From Deltaproteobacteria bacterium (GTDB lineage: Bacteria; Desulfobacterota; DAOWNY01): 14,096 nucleotides of DNA. Below, piece by piece: positions 7,331 through 13,737 of this stretch (the first letter of the stretch is position 1; each line of letters starts with the position of its first letter). Location: assembly GCA_030642325.1 (NCBI GenBank), contig DAOWNY010000019.1, positions 1 to 14,096 of the forward strand, given 5' to 3'. The position numbers were made by a program, and so were the translations under genes. The notes under the pieces are model-generated. The model saw only the letters and a program-made list of their open reading frames with translations. It did not search any database and was not told the DNA's origin.

Positions 7331-8459
7331 TTAGCACCTCCGTTGCCGCCTTAACCCCTTCACCTAAATTAACCGAATATCCCATATCTCCAAGGGCCAT
7401 TCCTAAACCGGAAAGGGCGATAATTAAATCGAAATCGGTGATATAGCCCAAGTGGGCAATCCGAATTATTTTCCCCTTCAGATGGTCCTGCCCCCCGGCA
7501 ATTGTGATACCATATTTGTCTCTCAGAAGCTTTACCAATTTTTTTCCATCTATTTCCTGAGGAAGCTTTACCGCAGTCAAGGCATTGCTGGGTGACTTGG
7601 CAAATAAGGGAAGGCCCAAGGCCAAAACCCCGGCCCGAGCTGCCGAAGCAAGCCGTTCATGCCTGGCAAATAGATTATTAAGCCCTTCTTCCTTAATCAT
7701 TCTCAGTGCTTCTCTAAGGCCGATAATCAAAGATACGGCCGGCGTATAACTATTCTGATTTTTTTTGGCAGAAGCAAGCTCCTTACTGAAATTGAAGTAA
7801 TACTTGGGAAGGTCGGAGTTTTTTGCAAACTGCCAGGCCTTGTCCGATACGCTTGCCATAGCCAATCCAGGGGGCAGCATCAAAGCCTTCTGCGATCCTG
7901 TTACCACGACATCCAGATTCCATTGGTCCATGGGGACATCAAACACCCCGATACCGGTGATGGCATCAACGACCATCAAGGTTTGCTCATAATTTTTAAC
8001 TATTTCTGCAATTTCTTTAATTGGGTGCACTACCCCGGTAGAGGTCTCGGTAGCCTGGGTAAAAACCCCCCTGATTGATCCGTCATTTTTGAGGTGCTTT
8101 TCAATCAAAGAGGGGTCCACTGCTTCTCCCCATGTAACATCGAGTGAAATAACCTCCAGTCCGTAAGTAGAACAGATTTGTTCCCATCTCTGTCCAAACT
8201 TACCGCCGTTAACCACCAAAACTCTATCGCCACGGGAGAATATACTTGCTACCGAGCCTTCCATTGCACCGGTCCCGGAAGAAGCCAGGACCAATACCTC
8301 ATTTTTAGTCTGAAAAAGATATAAAAGATTTTCTCTAACCTCCTGGAAGACCTCCTCGTATTGTGGGGAACGATGATGGATGATTGGTTCAGCCATCTTG
8401 AGGAGAATGTTGGGTGGAATCGGAGTAGGTCCGGGTGTTAAGAGATATATTTTTTGCAC
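7320..8459 (-). CDS. Class V aminotransferase (alanine-glyoxylate/serine type), likely serine pathway
   Basis: This 379-residue PLP enzyme belongs to the class V family of alanine-glyoxylate and serine-pyruvate aminotransferases. The N-terminal LLTPGPTPIPP, HHRSPQY near 28-34, SSGTGAMEGSVAS at 60-72, VVDAITGIG with the PLP-ring Asp165, and TGSQKALMLPPGLA with the Schiff-base Lys191 are all present. A late Arg in IIRIAHLG is the expected carboxylate contact. It is the first gene of an operon with serA, overlapping it by 11 bp. This context suggests it supplies the phosphoserine aminotransferase step in place of a classical serC, or interconverts serine with a keto acid; this is inference. The start is GTG at 8459, with an AGAAGGAGATG site about 6-8 bases upstream. 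Confidence 0.93.
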   Translation of the reverse strand: MQKIYLLTPGPTPIPPNILLKMAEPIIHHRSPQYEEVFQEVRENLLYLFQTKNEVLVLASSGTGAMEGSVASIFSRGDRVLVVNGGKFGQRWEQICSTYGLEVISLDVTWGEAVDPSLIEKHLKNDGSIRGVFTQATETSTGVVHPIKEIAEIVKNYEQTLMVVDAITGIGVFDVPMDQWNLDVVVTGSQKALMLPPGLAMASVSDKAWQFAKNSDLPKYYFNFSKELASAKKNQNSYTPAVSLIIGLREALRMIKEEGLNNLFARHERLASAARAGVLALGLPLFAKSPSNALTAVKLPQEIDGKKLVKLLRDKYGITIAGGQDHLKGKIIRIAHLGYITDFDLIIALSGLGMALGDMGYSVNLGEGVKAATEVLNGQ

Positions 8460-8480
8460 TTTTCATCTCCTTCTATCTAT

Positions 8481-8486
8481 ATTATA
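8481..8486 (-). promoter_or_regulatory. Possible -10 box for the serA operon
   Basis: On the minus strand a perfect TATAAT lies about 22 bases before the GTG of the class V aminotransferase. No convincing -35 box is seen at 16-18 bases upstream, so this may be an activator-dependent or chance match in AT-rich DNA. Confidence 0.25.
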
Positions 8487-8562
8487 GAAATCAAATTCAA
8501 ATAAAAAACTGTTAAAATTTTCAGAAAAAATTATCAGGCTTTTTACGCCATTATCCTGTATT

Positions 8563-8588
8563 AAGGATATCCCGTAAGGATATCCCGT
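8563..8588. repeat. Tandem 13-bp repeat AAGGATATCCCGT x2
   Basis: Two exact, contiguous copies of a 13-bp unit lie about 105-130 bp before the class V aminotransferase start. Each contains the 8-bp palindrome GGATATCC, so the two palindromes are spaced 13 bp apart. The first copy can also pair with TATCCT at 8552-8557 (loop 6 bases). The arrangement could be a double operator for the serine/purine operon or a slippage duplication. Confidence 0.6.
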
Positions 8589-8877
8589 TGAAATACTTGG
8601 CAAATTTCTCCGTAAAATTTTGGGTAGATATAGTTGCCGACAACAATCAAAATCAAAATTTTCTAAATTTAACTTAACGCAGCAATAATTCTTTAAGTTT
8701 TTTAACAGAACCAGTCACAATTGTCAAGAATTAAAGGATTACAAAAACAGCAATGCTGCCCCGCTTTCCCCAATTTTTCTTATTTTATGAAATAAATCTA
8801 TAATTAAGCACATCACCCGGTTCCCTGACCCGTTAAAATATAAGCCTGCCATAGCCTTTTTCTTCAACGCTAACTCC

Positions 8878-8906
8878 TTGACATCCCCAGTTGGCTATAA
8901 TATTCT
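8878..8906 (+). promoter_or_regulatory. Candidate sigma-70 promoter toward the TerB-like gene
   Basis: A perfect TTGACA (8878-8883) is followed after 17 bases by TATTCT (8901-8906), four of six matches to the -10 consensus. A perfect TATAAT at 8896 also lies nearby but only 12 bases from the -35. Transcription from here would give a leader of about 280 bases before the TerB-like gene. Confidence 0.35.
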
Positions 8907-9001
8907 AAAGATTACAGGGTTATCCCGATTTTTTGGGTTCGCCGGGGCATTCGTAATCGCAGGATATGGAAGGATTGACCGACAATACTTTTCGCATGCG
9001 G

Positions 9002-9031
9002 ATGAAAATATTTTGGACGAAAAATTTTCAT
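9002..9031 (+). ncRNA. Leader hairpin 1 (possible structured RNA)
   Basis: ATGAAAAT at 9002-9009 pairs perfectly with ATTTTCAT at 9024-9031, and TTTT at 9011-9014 pairs with AAAA at 9020-9023. The result is a 12-bp stem with a single bulged A and a GGACG loop. It is AT-rich, and no U-tract follows the stem. It may be part of a 5' leader of the downstream gene; no known RNA family was recognised. Confidence 0.3.
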
Positions 9032-9058
9032 TGTTTCTATTGCGAGAGAGATACTCAT

Positions 9059-9094
9059 GGAAGCAATTTTTCTGAAAGCATAGGGGTTGCTTCC
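9059..9094 (+). ncRNA. Leader hairpin 2 (possible structured RNA)
   Basis: GGAAGCAA at 9059-9066 and TTGCTTCC at 9087-9094 form a perfect 8-bp stem around a 20-base loop. It lies 28 bases after hairpin 1 and about 100 bases before the TerB-like gene. The two stems together suggest a structured leader or small RNA, but this is unproven. Confidence 0.3.
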
Positions 9095-9191
9095 TCGTTC
9101 GTTCCCGCTTTTCGTAAAGACGGATCGGTTATAAAAGTTTTTGTTCGGGCAATTTAAGTATAAGTATAGATGGAGAAGGAGGAGTGGCGTT

Positions 9192-9653
9192 ATCATTAAT
9201 TTAATAAAAAAAATTTTTGGAAAAAGCTTAACGGATCATTGCGACTCCGACAACAAAAAAGATTTTTCCCAAAAAATTCAAGTGGCCACGTGTGCCCTTC
9301 TCATCGAGATGGCCAATTCCGACAATAATTTCAGTGTCATTGAAAAAGAGAACATTGTTTCCATCTTAAGACGGAATTTTCAATTATCCGACATATATGC
9401 AACGGAACTGATGACCAAAGCAGACACGGCATTGAAAGAGAGCGTTGACTTGTGGCGTTTTACCAATCTGATCAACAAAAATTACTCCACGACGGAAAAA
9501 ATCAAGGTTGTTGAGATGGTATGGATAGTTATTTATGCCGACGGTAAATTAGACAAGCATGAGGATTACCTGATACATCAACTATCGAATTTACTGAGAC
9601 TGACCCATAAGCAACTAATAGGGGCAAAATTGAGGGTTCTCGGCAAGGATTGA
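9192..9653 (+). CDS. TerB-like (tellurite resistance B) domain protein
   Basis: The roughly 153-residue product resembles TerB-type all-helical proteins. It has two similar halves, each with an acidic element: MANSDNNFSVIEKE at about 40-53 and IYADGKLDKHEDYLI at about 115-128, which in TerB bind divalent metal. The N-terminus MINLIKKIFG is basic and amphipathic. The cellular role is unknown; TerB proteins are linked to membrane stress and phage response, but a lone copy says little. The start is unusual. A strong AAGGAGGAG site (9176-9184) points to ATC at 9192 or ATT at 9195. The only canonical upstream start in frame is TTG at 9141, which has no ribosome binding site and lies before that site. 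A 9-codon ORF (9170-9199) overlaps this start. Confidence 0.75.
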   Translation: MINLIKKIFGKSLTDHCDSDNKKDFSQKIQVATCALLIEMANSDNNFSVIEKENIVSILRRNFQLSDIYATELMTKADTALKESVDLWRFTNLINKNYSTTEKIKVVEMVWIVIYADGKLDKHEDYLIHQLSNLLRLTHKQLIGAKLRVLGKD

Positions 9654-9986
9654 GGTAGATGCAAGAAAGAACAATCGGAATACCCGGGAATGATCCCGGA
9701 CGGACCGGAGTGAAGAGAGGAAGGGTCGCTGAGGGAAGGAATAAAGCCGGAAAAAATGATTCGATTCTTGTAGCTGCTACGGTGTGTTTAGGTAGAAAAC
9801 TATAGACTGAAGAAAAAAGTCAGCTACTTCCAACAGATAATTATATATTTTCCACTCAAAAGGATATAAATGGCTATCCGCTTTTTTTACCTTTAGCCTT
9901 TTACCTTTACGTCTATCTTGCCTGAATATAGTACCGATGCTTTTTAAAATAGTTGTGATTAATCTTAATAAATTGAGGGGACACGA
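9654..9986. other. 333-bp intergenic region before hisB
   Basis: No gene is supported. The first part is purine-rich and contains a perfect inverted repeat CCGGGA/TCCCGG at 9684-9699 (loop ATGA), which could end the TerB transcript but lacks a following U-run. A GTAGC/GCTAC mini-repeat lies near 9770. The later part has a T/C-rich stretch with near-repeats of TTTACCTTTA around 9887-9910. A hisB promoter should lie here, but no convincing box pair was seen. There is no His-rich leader peptide typical of enterobacterial his attenuation. Confidence 0.5.
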
Positions 9987-10574
9987 TTGAAAAGAACGGC
10001 CAGGATTAAAAGGGATACTTTGGAAACTAAAATTGAACTGGACTTAAATATTGATGGTTTGGGAACCTATGATATCAAAACTTCAATACCCTTCTTTGAT
10101 CATATGCTGTCGTCTACCGCCCGACATGGATATTTTGACACGGAAATTAAGGCCAGAGGGGACACCGAGGTAGATTTTCATCATACCGTCGAAGATGTCG
10201 GGATATGTATGGGGCAAGGGTTTAAAGAGGCCCTGGGGGATAAAAGCGGGATTAATCGTTTCGGAGGGGCGACCATCCCCATGAATGAGGCCCTGGTGTC
10301 AGTATTTTTAGACATCAGCAATCGGCCCTATTTAGTCTATAAAGTTCCATTAACAAAAGAAAAAGTGGGCAAATTTGATGTGGAATTGGTAAAAGAATTT
10401 TTTCAAGCCTTCACTGCCCACTGCGGAGTCACTTTGCATATTAATTTAATCCATGGGGATAATGCCCATCACATAATTGAGGCTATCTTCAAGGCATTTG
10501 GCCGCGCTTTGGACGAGGCGACAATGCCGGCCGGGAGGGAAGGAGGGATTGCTTCTACCAAAGGTGTTCTGTAG
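9987..10574 (+). CDS. hisB: Imidazoleglycerol-phosphate dehydratase
   Basis: This dehydratase converts imidazole-glycerol phosphate to imidazole-acetol phosphate in histidine synthesis. At 195 residues it is the monofunctional form without a histidinol-phosphatase domain. The metal-binding motifs are intact: FFDHML at 36-41, DFHHTVED at 63-70, EFFQAFTAHCG at 137-147 and GDNAHHIIEAIFKAFGRAL at 157-174. One small deviation is PMNEAL where PMDEAL is usual (Asn100). The TTG start is supported by a GAGGGG site about 6 bases before it, and Lys-Arg-Thr-Ala is a common N-terminus in this family. hisA follows after 23 bp; hisH, which often lies between them, is absent. Confidence 0.97.
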   Translation: MKRTARIKRDTLETKIELDLNIDGLGTYDIKTSIPFFDHMLSSTARHGYFDTEIKARGDTEVDFHHTVEDVGICMGQGFKEALGDKSGINRFGGATIPMNEALVSVFLDISNRPYLVYKVPLTKEKVGKFDVELVKEFFQAFTAHCGVTLHINLIHGDNAHHIIEAIFKAFGRALDEATMPAGREGGIASTKGVL

Positions 10575-10597
10575 ATTTAGAAGCAATAATTGAAGAG

Positions 10598-11341
10598 ATG
10601 ATAATAATTCCTGCAATAGATCTAAAGGGGGGGGAATGCGTTCGTCTTCTCCAGGGCAAAATGGAAAAAGTTACCATTTTTTCCGATGATCCCGGCAAGA
10701 CAGCAAAAAAATGGGAGGCAATGGGAGCAGAGTTTCTCCATGTGGTGGATCTTGATGGCGCCTTTAAGGGAAAGCCGGTGAATGAAAAGGCAATCACCAA
10801 TATTTTAAAGTCAATAAGCATCCCTGTCCAACTGGGAGGAGGGATTAGAGATTGGGATACCATAGATAATTACCTAAATTTGGGGATTGAACGGGTTATT
10901 TTAGGGACAGCAGCCCACCGTAATTCCAATCTGGTAAAAGAGGCCTGTCGTCGATATTCCGGCAGAATAGTCGTGGGAATTGATGCCCGCGATGGAATGG
11001 TTGCCGTTGAAGGGTGGGGAGAAATCACCCGGGAAACCGCTTCCGATTTGGCGAAAAAATTTGAAGGATACGGAGTTTCAGCTATTGTCTTTACCGATAT
11101 CAAACGGGACGGCATGTTAACCGGGCCGAACATTGAAAGCATTACAGACCTGGCACGGTCAATCAACATTCCCGTCATTGCCTCGGGAGGGGTGGTGGAT
11201 ACGGACAGCATAAAAAATCTTTTAAAGATTGAGAAATACGGCATCATGGGAATAATCGTAGGAAGAGCGATCTACGACGGTTCTCTCGATCTTGGAGATG
11301 CCATTGAGTTGGCAGGCAAAACCGGGGAGCTTGAAAAATAG
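10598..11341 (+). CDS. hisA: ProFAR isomerase HisA
   Basis: Phosphoribosylformimino-5-aminoimidazole carboxamide ribotide isomerase, a cytoplasmic TIM-barrel enzyme of histidine synthesis. The 247-residue length is normal. The catalytic acids are Asp8 in PAIDLKGG and Asp129 in VGIDARDG. The phosphate-binding loops QLGGGIRD (about 78-85) and ASGGV, and the FTDIKRDGMLTGPN segment (about 165-178), are present. The ribosome binding site before the ATG is weak (GAAGAG). It is probably co-transcribed with hisB. The usual downstream hisF does not follow; a 424-bp gap and a convergent gene come next, so hisH and hisF must lie elsewhere. Confidence 0.97.
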   Translation: MIIIPAIDLKGGECVRLLQGKMEKVTIFSDDPGKTAKKWEAMGAEFLHVVDLDGAFKGKPVNEKAITNILKSISIPVQLGGGIRDWDTIDNYLNLGIERVILGTAAHRNSNLVKEACRRYSGRIVVGIDARDGMVAVEGWGEITRETASDLAKKFEGYGVSAIVFTDIKRDGMLTGPNIESITDLARSINIPVIASGGVVDTDSIKNLLKIEKYGIMGIIVGRAIYDGSLDLGDAIELAGKTGELEK

Positions 11342-11765
11342 TGTGCAAAACTATTGTTGATATTCTGTTGATAACTTTCGTTAAAGGAACTTGGAACTAG
11401 TCAATATAATTGAAAAATACTAGAATGCATAAAGATTAGGCATCATAAAAGAACAATAATATCAATATATTAGAACATTGTGTTTAAAATGAAAATGCAC
11501 TACTACATATTGTGCTGTAAAAAATATAGATTTTTATCATTTGTTGATAACTCAGTGAGATTGTAAATCTATTTCGTTGCGAATCCAACAATGGAATTTC
11601 TGTCAAAAATTTTTAAGATAAAAAGTGGGTCAGCAAAAAAATTTATATTGCCAAATCAATCGGGAAAGGAACTTTAGGGCAGGAATTGGAAAACGCTCCC
11701 GGAAACCTGTAATAGACCGGACCGGTATTGCTATGATTGAGGAGAATTTGAGAAAGGCGAGAGAC
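11342..11765. other. 424-bp convergent intergenic region
   Basis: This gap lies between the 3' ends of hisA and the FlgC-like gene. No coding frame is supported; an ATG at 11591 gives only 28 residues. It is AT-rich and carries repeats of TGTTGATA (11355, 11366, 11542), a compact set of nested inverted repeats at 11526-11583, and an ACCGG/CCGGT mini-repeat near 11715. The last 100 bases are richer in GC and could be a gene relic, but no product is recognisable. Confidence 0.5.
11526..11583. repeat. Nested inverted repeats between convergent genes
   Basis: An outer perfect 8-bp stem (ATAGATTT 11526-11533 with AAATCTAT 11565-11572) encloses a TTATCA/TGATAA hairpin (11534-11550) and a CTC/GAG mini-hairpin (11551-11559). 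A TTCG/CGAA hairpin (11573-11583) abuts the outer stem. The pieces meet almost without spare bases, as in a branched RNA fold, though the stems are short and mostly A-T. It could be a bidirectional 3' end element. Confidence 0.35.
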
Positions 11766-12119
11766 TCATTTCATGGTGTCCATAAGAATTCCTGCTAATT
11801 CGTCTCCCGCCCTTAAAACTTTTAAGTTGGCTTGATACATTCTATTGACAACTAAAGACTGTGGAATTTCTTCGGTTAAATCCACATTGGAAAGTTCTTT
11901 TTCGACCAGCTTGCCGGATTCTTCCACAACAATTTTTTGACCGGGAGTTTCCACCCGCCGGGTCTCTACCAACACTCCTCCCCCGGAACCCTCGGTAAAA
12001 ATCGCCATACTTTTTTTAAATCCTTCGCTACCAACGTTGGCCACGTTATTGGCCGTTATTCCCATCTTTTTTCCAAAGGCCTGAAGGGCCGATAAACTGC
12101 TTTGAATAGCCGAAATCAT
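11766..12119 (-). CDS. Short FlgC-like flagellar rod-family protein
   Basis: The 117-residue product has both conserved ends of flagellar rod/hook proteins. The N-terminal segment (residues about 7-36, ALQAFGKKMGITANNVANVGSEGFKKS) matches the rod-family helix with its ANNVAN core. The C-terminal segment (79-117, NVDLTEEIPQSLVVNRMYQANLKVLRAGDE) matches the FlgC/FlgG C-terminal domain. The middle is very short, so it is smaller than typical FlgC of about 135-150 residues. Such proteins are exported and form helical tubes in the rod. No other flagellar gene is in the window, so it is an orphan that may be a FlgC paralogue with its own role. A GGAGAGG site lies 4 bases before the ATG. Confidence 0.85.
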   Translation of the reverse strand: MISAIQSSLSALQAFGKKMGITANNVANVGSEGFKKSMAIFTEGSGGGVLVETRRVETPGQKIVVEESGKLVEKELSNVDLTEEIPQSLVVNRMYQANLKVLRAGDELAGILMDTMK

Positions 12120-12441
12120 CTTGCCTCTCCGGTAAACCCCCGTTAGGTACTATTTCCTCATGTCATGTTTTTTAACCGATGGCAATTCATCTTTATCGAC
12201 AAATAAGGATAGGGATGATGTTGCTTGTTGTATATTAATTATCGGCAAAGTTTGATAAACCTTTAATCCTTTTTTTCGAAGTTGTTAACGAGTAATAACC
12301 AATCGTCCATAGCAACCGTTATGATTAAATCCCCGGATAAAAAGGTCATTTTTTTTGGTTAAATGAGTACTAATTTATAAAGCAATTCAAGATGCTAAAA
12401 TTAATATTTTAAACGCAGATTATATTCGGCACAGTATCCCG

Positions 12442-12488
12442 TTAACTTAATGAATTTTAACAAAAAGTATCCATTTTTCTTAAGTTAA
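12442..12488. repeat. Inverted repeat TTAACTTAA / TTAAGTTAA
   Basis: The 9-bp arms at 12442-12450 and 12480-12488 are exact reverse complements with 29 bases between them. A third TAACTTAA occurs at 12520-12527, and a similar TTTAACTTAAC is found at 8668-8678 in another intergenic gap. They could be protein-binding sites, but AT-rich DNA yields such matches by chance. Confidence 0.3.
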
Positions 12489-12562
12489 TGACATTAATAC
12501 TCAAACTAACCCTACAACGTAACTTAACAAATTTGATACAATATGTAATCGTAAGGTAGGCC

Positions 12563-12585
12563 GCATCATAACTACATTATGGTGC
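12563..12585 (+). repeat. Hairpin in divergent intergenic region
   Basis: GCATCATAA and TTATGGTGC pair over 9 bp with one G-U wobble around a CTACA loop. It lies about 120 bases before the PH-like gene. It may be an operator or leader hairpin. No U-tract follows, so it is not a good intrinsic terminator. Confidence 0.3.
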
Positions 12586-12652
12586 ATTAAAATCTAACTA
12601 TCGCTGTAGGACTAATGGTGTTGATTAATTTGGCAGGATTGCCGTCAATCGA

Positions 12653-12682
12653 TTAACGAATCTTTTGGGTATCATCAATAAT
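12653..12682 (+). promoter_or_regulatory. Possible promoter for PH-like gene
   Basis: TTAACG (12653-12658), then 18 bases, then AATAAT (12677-12682) gives four and five of six matches to the sigma-70 boxes. Transcription would start close to the G-rich ribosome binding site of the next gene. The support is modest. Confidence 0.25.
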
Positions 12683-12705
12683 GCATCAAAATGGGGGTGT
12701 TATAA

Positions 12706-13611
12706 ATGAAAACTGCAGTGAGTGGGCAGAATAATAATACGACCGCAAAAAACTTTTTCGATCCCCCGAGGAACTGTGCTATTCTATTTTCCAATCAAAA
12801 TAGTATTTATAAGAAAAAAATTGAAAAACGGCAAACAAAATTTATTGAAAAAATCTCTTTCATTAAACCCTTTTTAAGGGAAAACGAAAAAATCAATTTA
12901 GTAACAACCGGGTGCTCTCCCACGTCTTTTCCGGAACAATGTTTGGCTGGATTGGTTGCTGTCTATCTTAAGCGTTGCTTGATTTTGTTCACCAACGAGC
13001 GGATCTTACATATCCCGACCAAATGGAATTATTCATACAGAAATTCGATAGCCCGGATTTTTTATGCTGATTGTCAAAGTGTTGTTGTCAAGCGGGGAAA
13101 ACTGGTTATCCGATATAAAAATGGAGACAAAGAAGTTTTTCCTCTAATAGCAAGGAAAGAAAAAAAGAAAATTAATGCATTGATGAAAACTGTATCGCTT
13201 GAAGGCGAAGGGAGCAAGGAAGGTGGCAGAACCCACCTCTGCCCCCGTTGCACAGGGGAGCTCATCAAAAATAAATACAGCTGTCCCGTGTGTCACCTTA
13301 CATTTAAAGACAGGACCGAGGCCGGAAGAATATCGATCATTTACCCGGGTGGGGGATATTTTTATACCCGGCATCCGCTTCTTGGGGCCAGTGATGCCCT
13401 TACAGAATTTGCAATTATCCTCTTTATTGTGGTAACATTCATTGAGTCAATCAGGGGGGTTGAGGGCAGCATTATTGCGCTTGCCATGTTCGGGATCATC
13501 CTGATCATAGAAAAAGCAGTTACAATTTATCATTCTCAGCACTTCATTAAAGAATTCATTCCCAAGGAAAGCGTGGATAGTAAGAAGGGAATATTTAAGG
13601 CTTGGATGTAG
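12706..13611 (+). CDS. Unnamed membrane protein: PH-like domain, zinc ribbon, TM segments
   Basis: I do not recognise a named gene. The 301-residue product has a basic N-terminal region, then at about 75-165 a stretch reading like a bacterial PH-like fold (ILFTNERILHIP, then alternating short hydrophobic strands and a charged KEKKKINALMK helix). A four-cysteine zinc ribbon follows, with CPRC at 179-182 and CPVC at 193-196. A PGGGYFYTRHPLLG turn comes next (214-227), resembling the glycine/FY motif at the start of TM2-type membrane hairpins, then two hydrophobic helices (about 232-248 and 254-271) and a basic tail. It is probably an inner-membrane protein with a large cytoplasmic head. The ATG follows GGGGGTG by about 6 bases. 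The Smr protein gene lies 126 bp downstream, but no shared role is evident. Confidence 0.72.
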   Translation: MKTAVSGQNNNTTAKNFFDPPRNCAILFSNQNSIYKKKIEKRQTKFIEKISFIKPFLRENEKINLVTTGCSPTSFPEQCLAGLVAVYLKRCLILFTNERILHIPTKWNYSYRNSIARIFYADCQSVVVKRGKLVIRYKNGDKEVFPLIARKEKKKINALMKTVSLEGEGSKEGGRTHLCPRCTGELIKNKYSCPVCHLTFKDRTEAGRISIIYPGGGYFYTRHPLLGASDALTEFAIILFIVVTFIESIRGVEGSIIALAMFGIILIIEKAVTIYHSQHFIKEFIPKESVDSKKGIFKAWM

Positions 13612-13737
13612 TGAATAGCTCCGTGAGAACTGATATTTTTGCAATGAGTTGTCGATTGCCTTGTTGAAATTAATAATAAATAACCGTTGTTTGTAGAGCG
13701 AACTCAACAGCTATTACATATATTAATTAAGTCTGAA

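Larger units (their letters stand above)
8460..9191. other. 732-bp divergent intergenic region
   Basis: This AT-rich gap separates the leftward aminotransferase-serA-purA operon from the rightward TerB-like gene, so it should carry promoters for both. No coding frame with a ribosome binding site or recognisable protein was found. It holds a tandem 13-bp repeat near the leftward operon, a plausible sigma-70 promoter for the rightward gene, and two strong hairpins in the putative TerB leader; each has its own entry. No T-box, SAM, TPP or other riboswitch consensus was recognised. Confidence 0.6.
12120..12705. other. 586-bp divergent intergenic region
   Basis: This AT-rich gap lies between the leftward FlgC-like gene and the rightward PH-like gene and should hold both promoters. 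No coding frame is supported. It contains a 9-bp inverted repeat TTAACTTAA/TTAAGTTAA (12442-12450, 12480-12488) with a further TAACTTAA at 12520, and a hairpin at 12563-12585. No sigma-54 or sigma-28 promoter consensus was found for the flagellar-type gene. Confidence 0.5.

Noticed and set aside
8912..9196. Minus-strand 94-codon frame in the divergent gap
   Set aside because: There is no ribosome binding site, no hydrophobic or domain pattern of a real protein, and it covers the hairpin-rich stretch.
9684..9699. Intrinsic terminator after the TerB-like gene
   Set aside because: The CCGGGA/TCCCGG stem is good, but no T-run follows, so it is described only as an inverted repeat.
10555..11247. 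Minus-strand frames inside hisA
   Set aside because: They are shadows of hisA, whose motifs are complete on the plus strand.
11591..11677. Short ORF of 28 codons (starts Met-Glu-Phe-Leu-Ser-Lys)
   Set aside because: The N-terminus looks vaguely like a MinE start, but it ends quickly, has no good ribosome binding site and no partner minC/minD.
12600..12650. Sigma-54-like box (TGGCAGGATTGCC) near the PH-like gene
   Set aside because: The spacing between the GG and GC elements is about 7 bases rather than the required 10.
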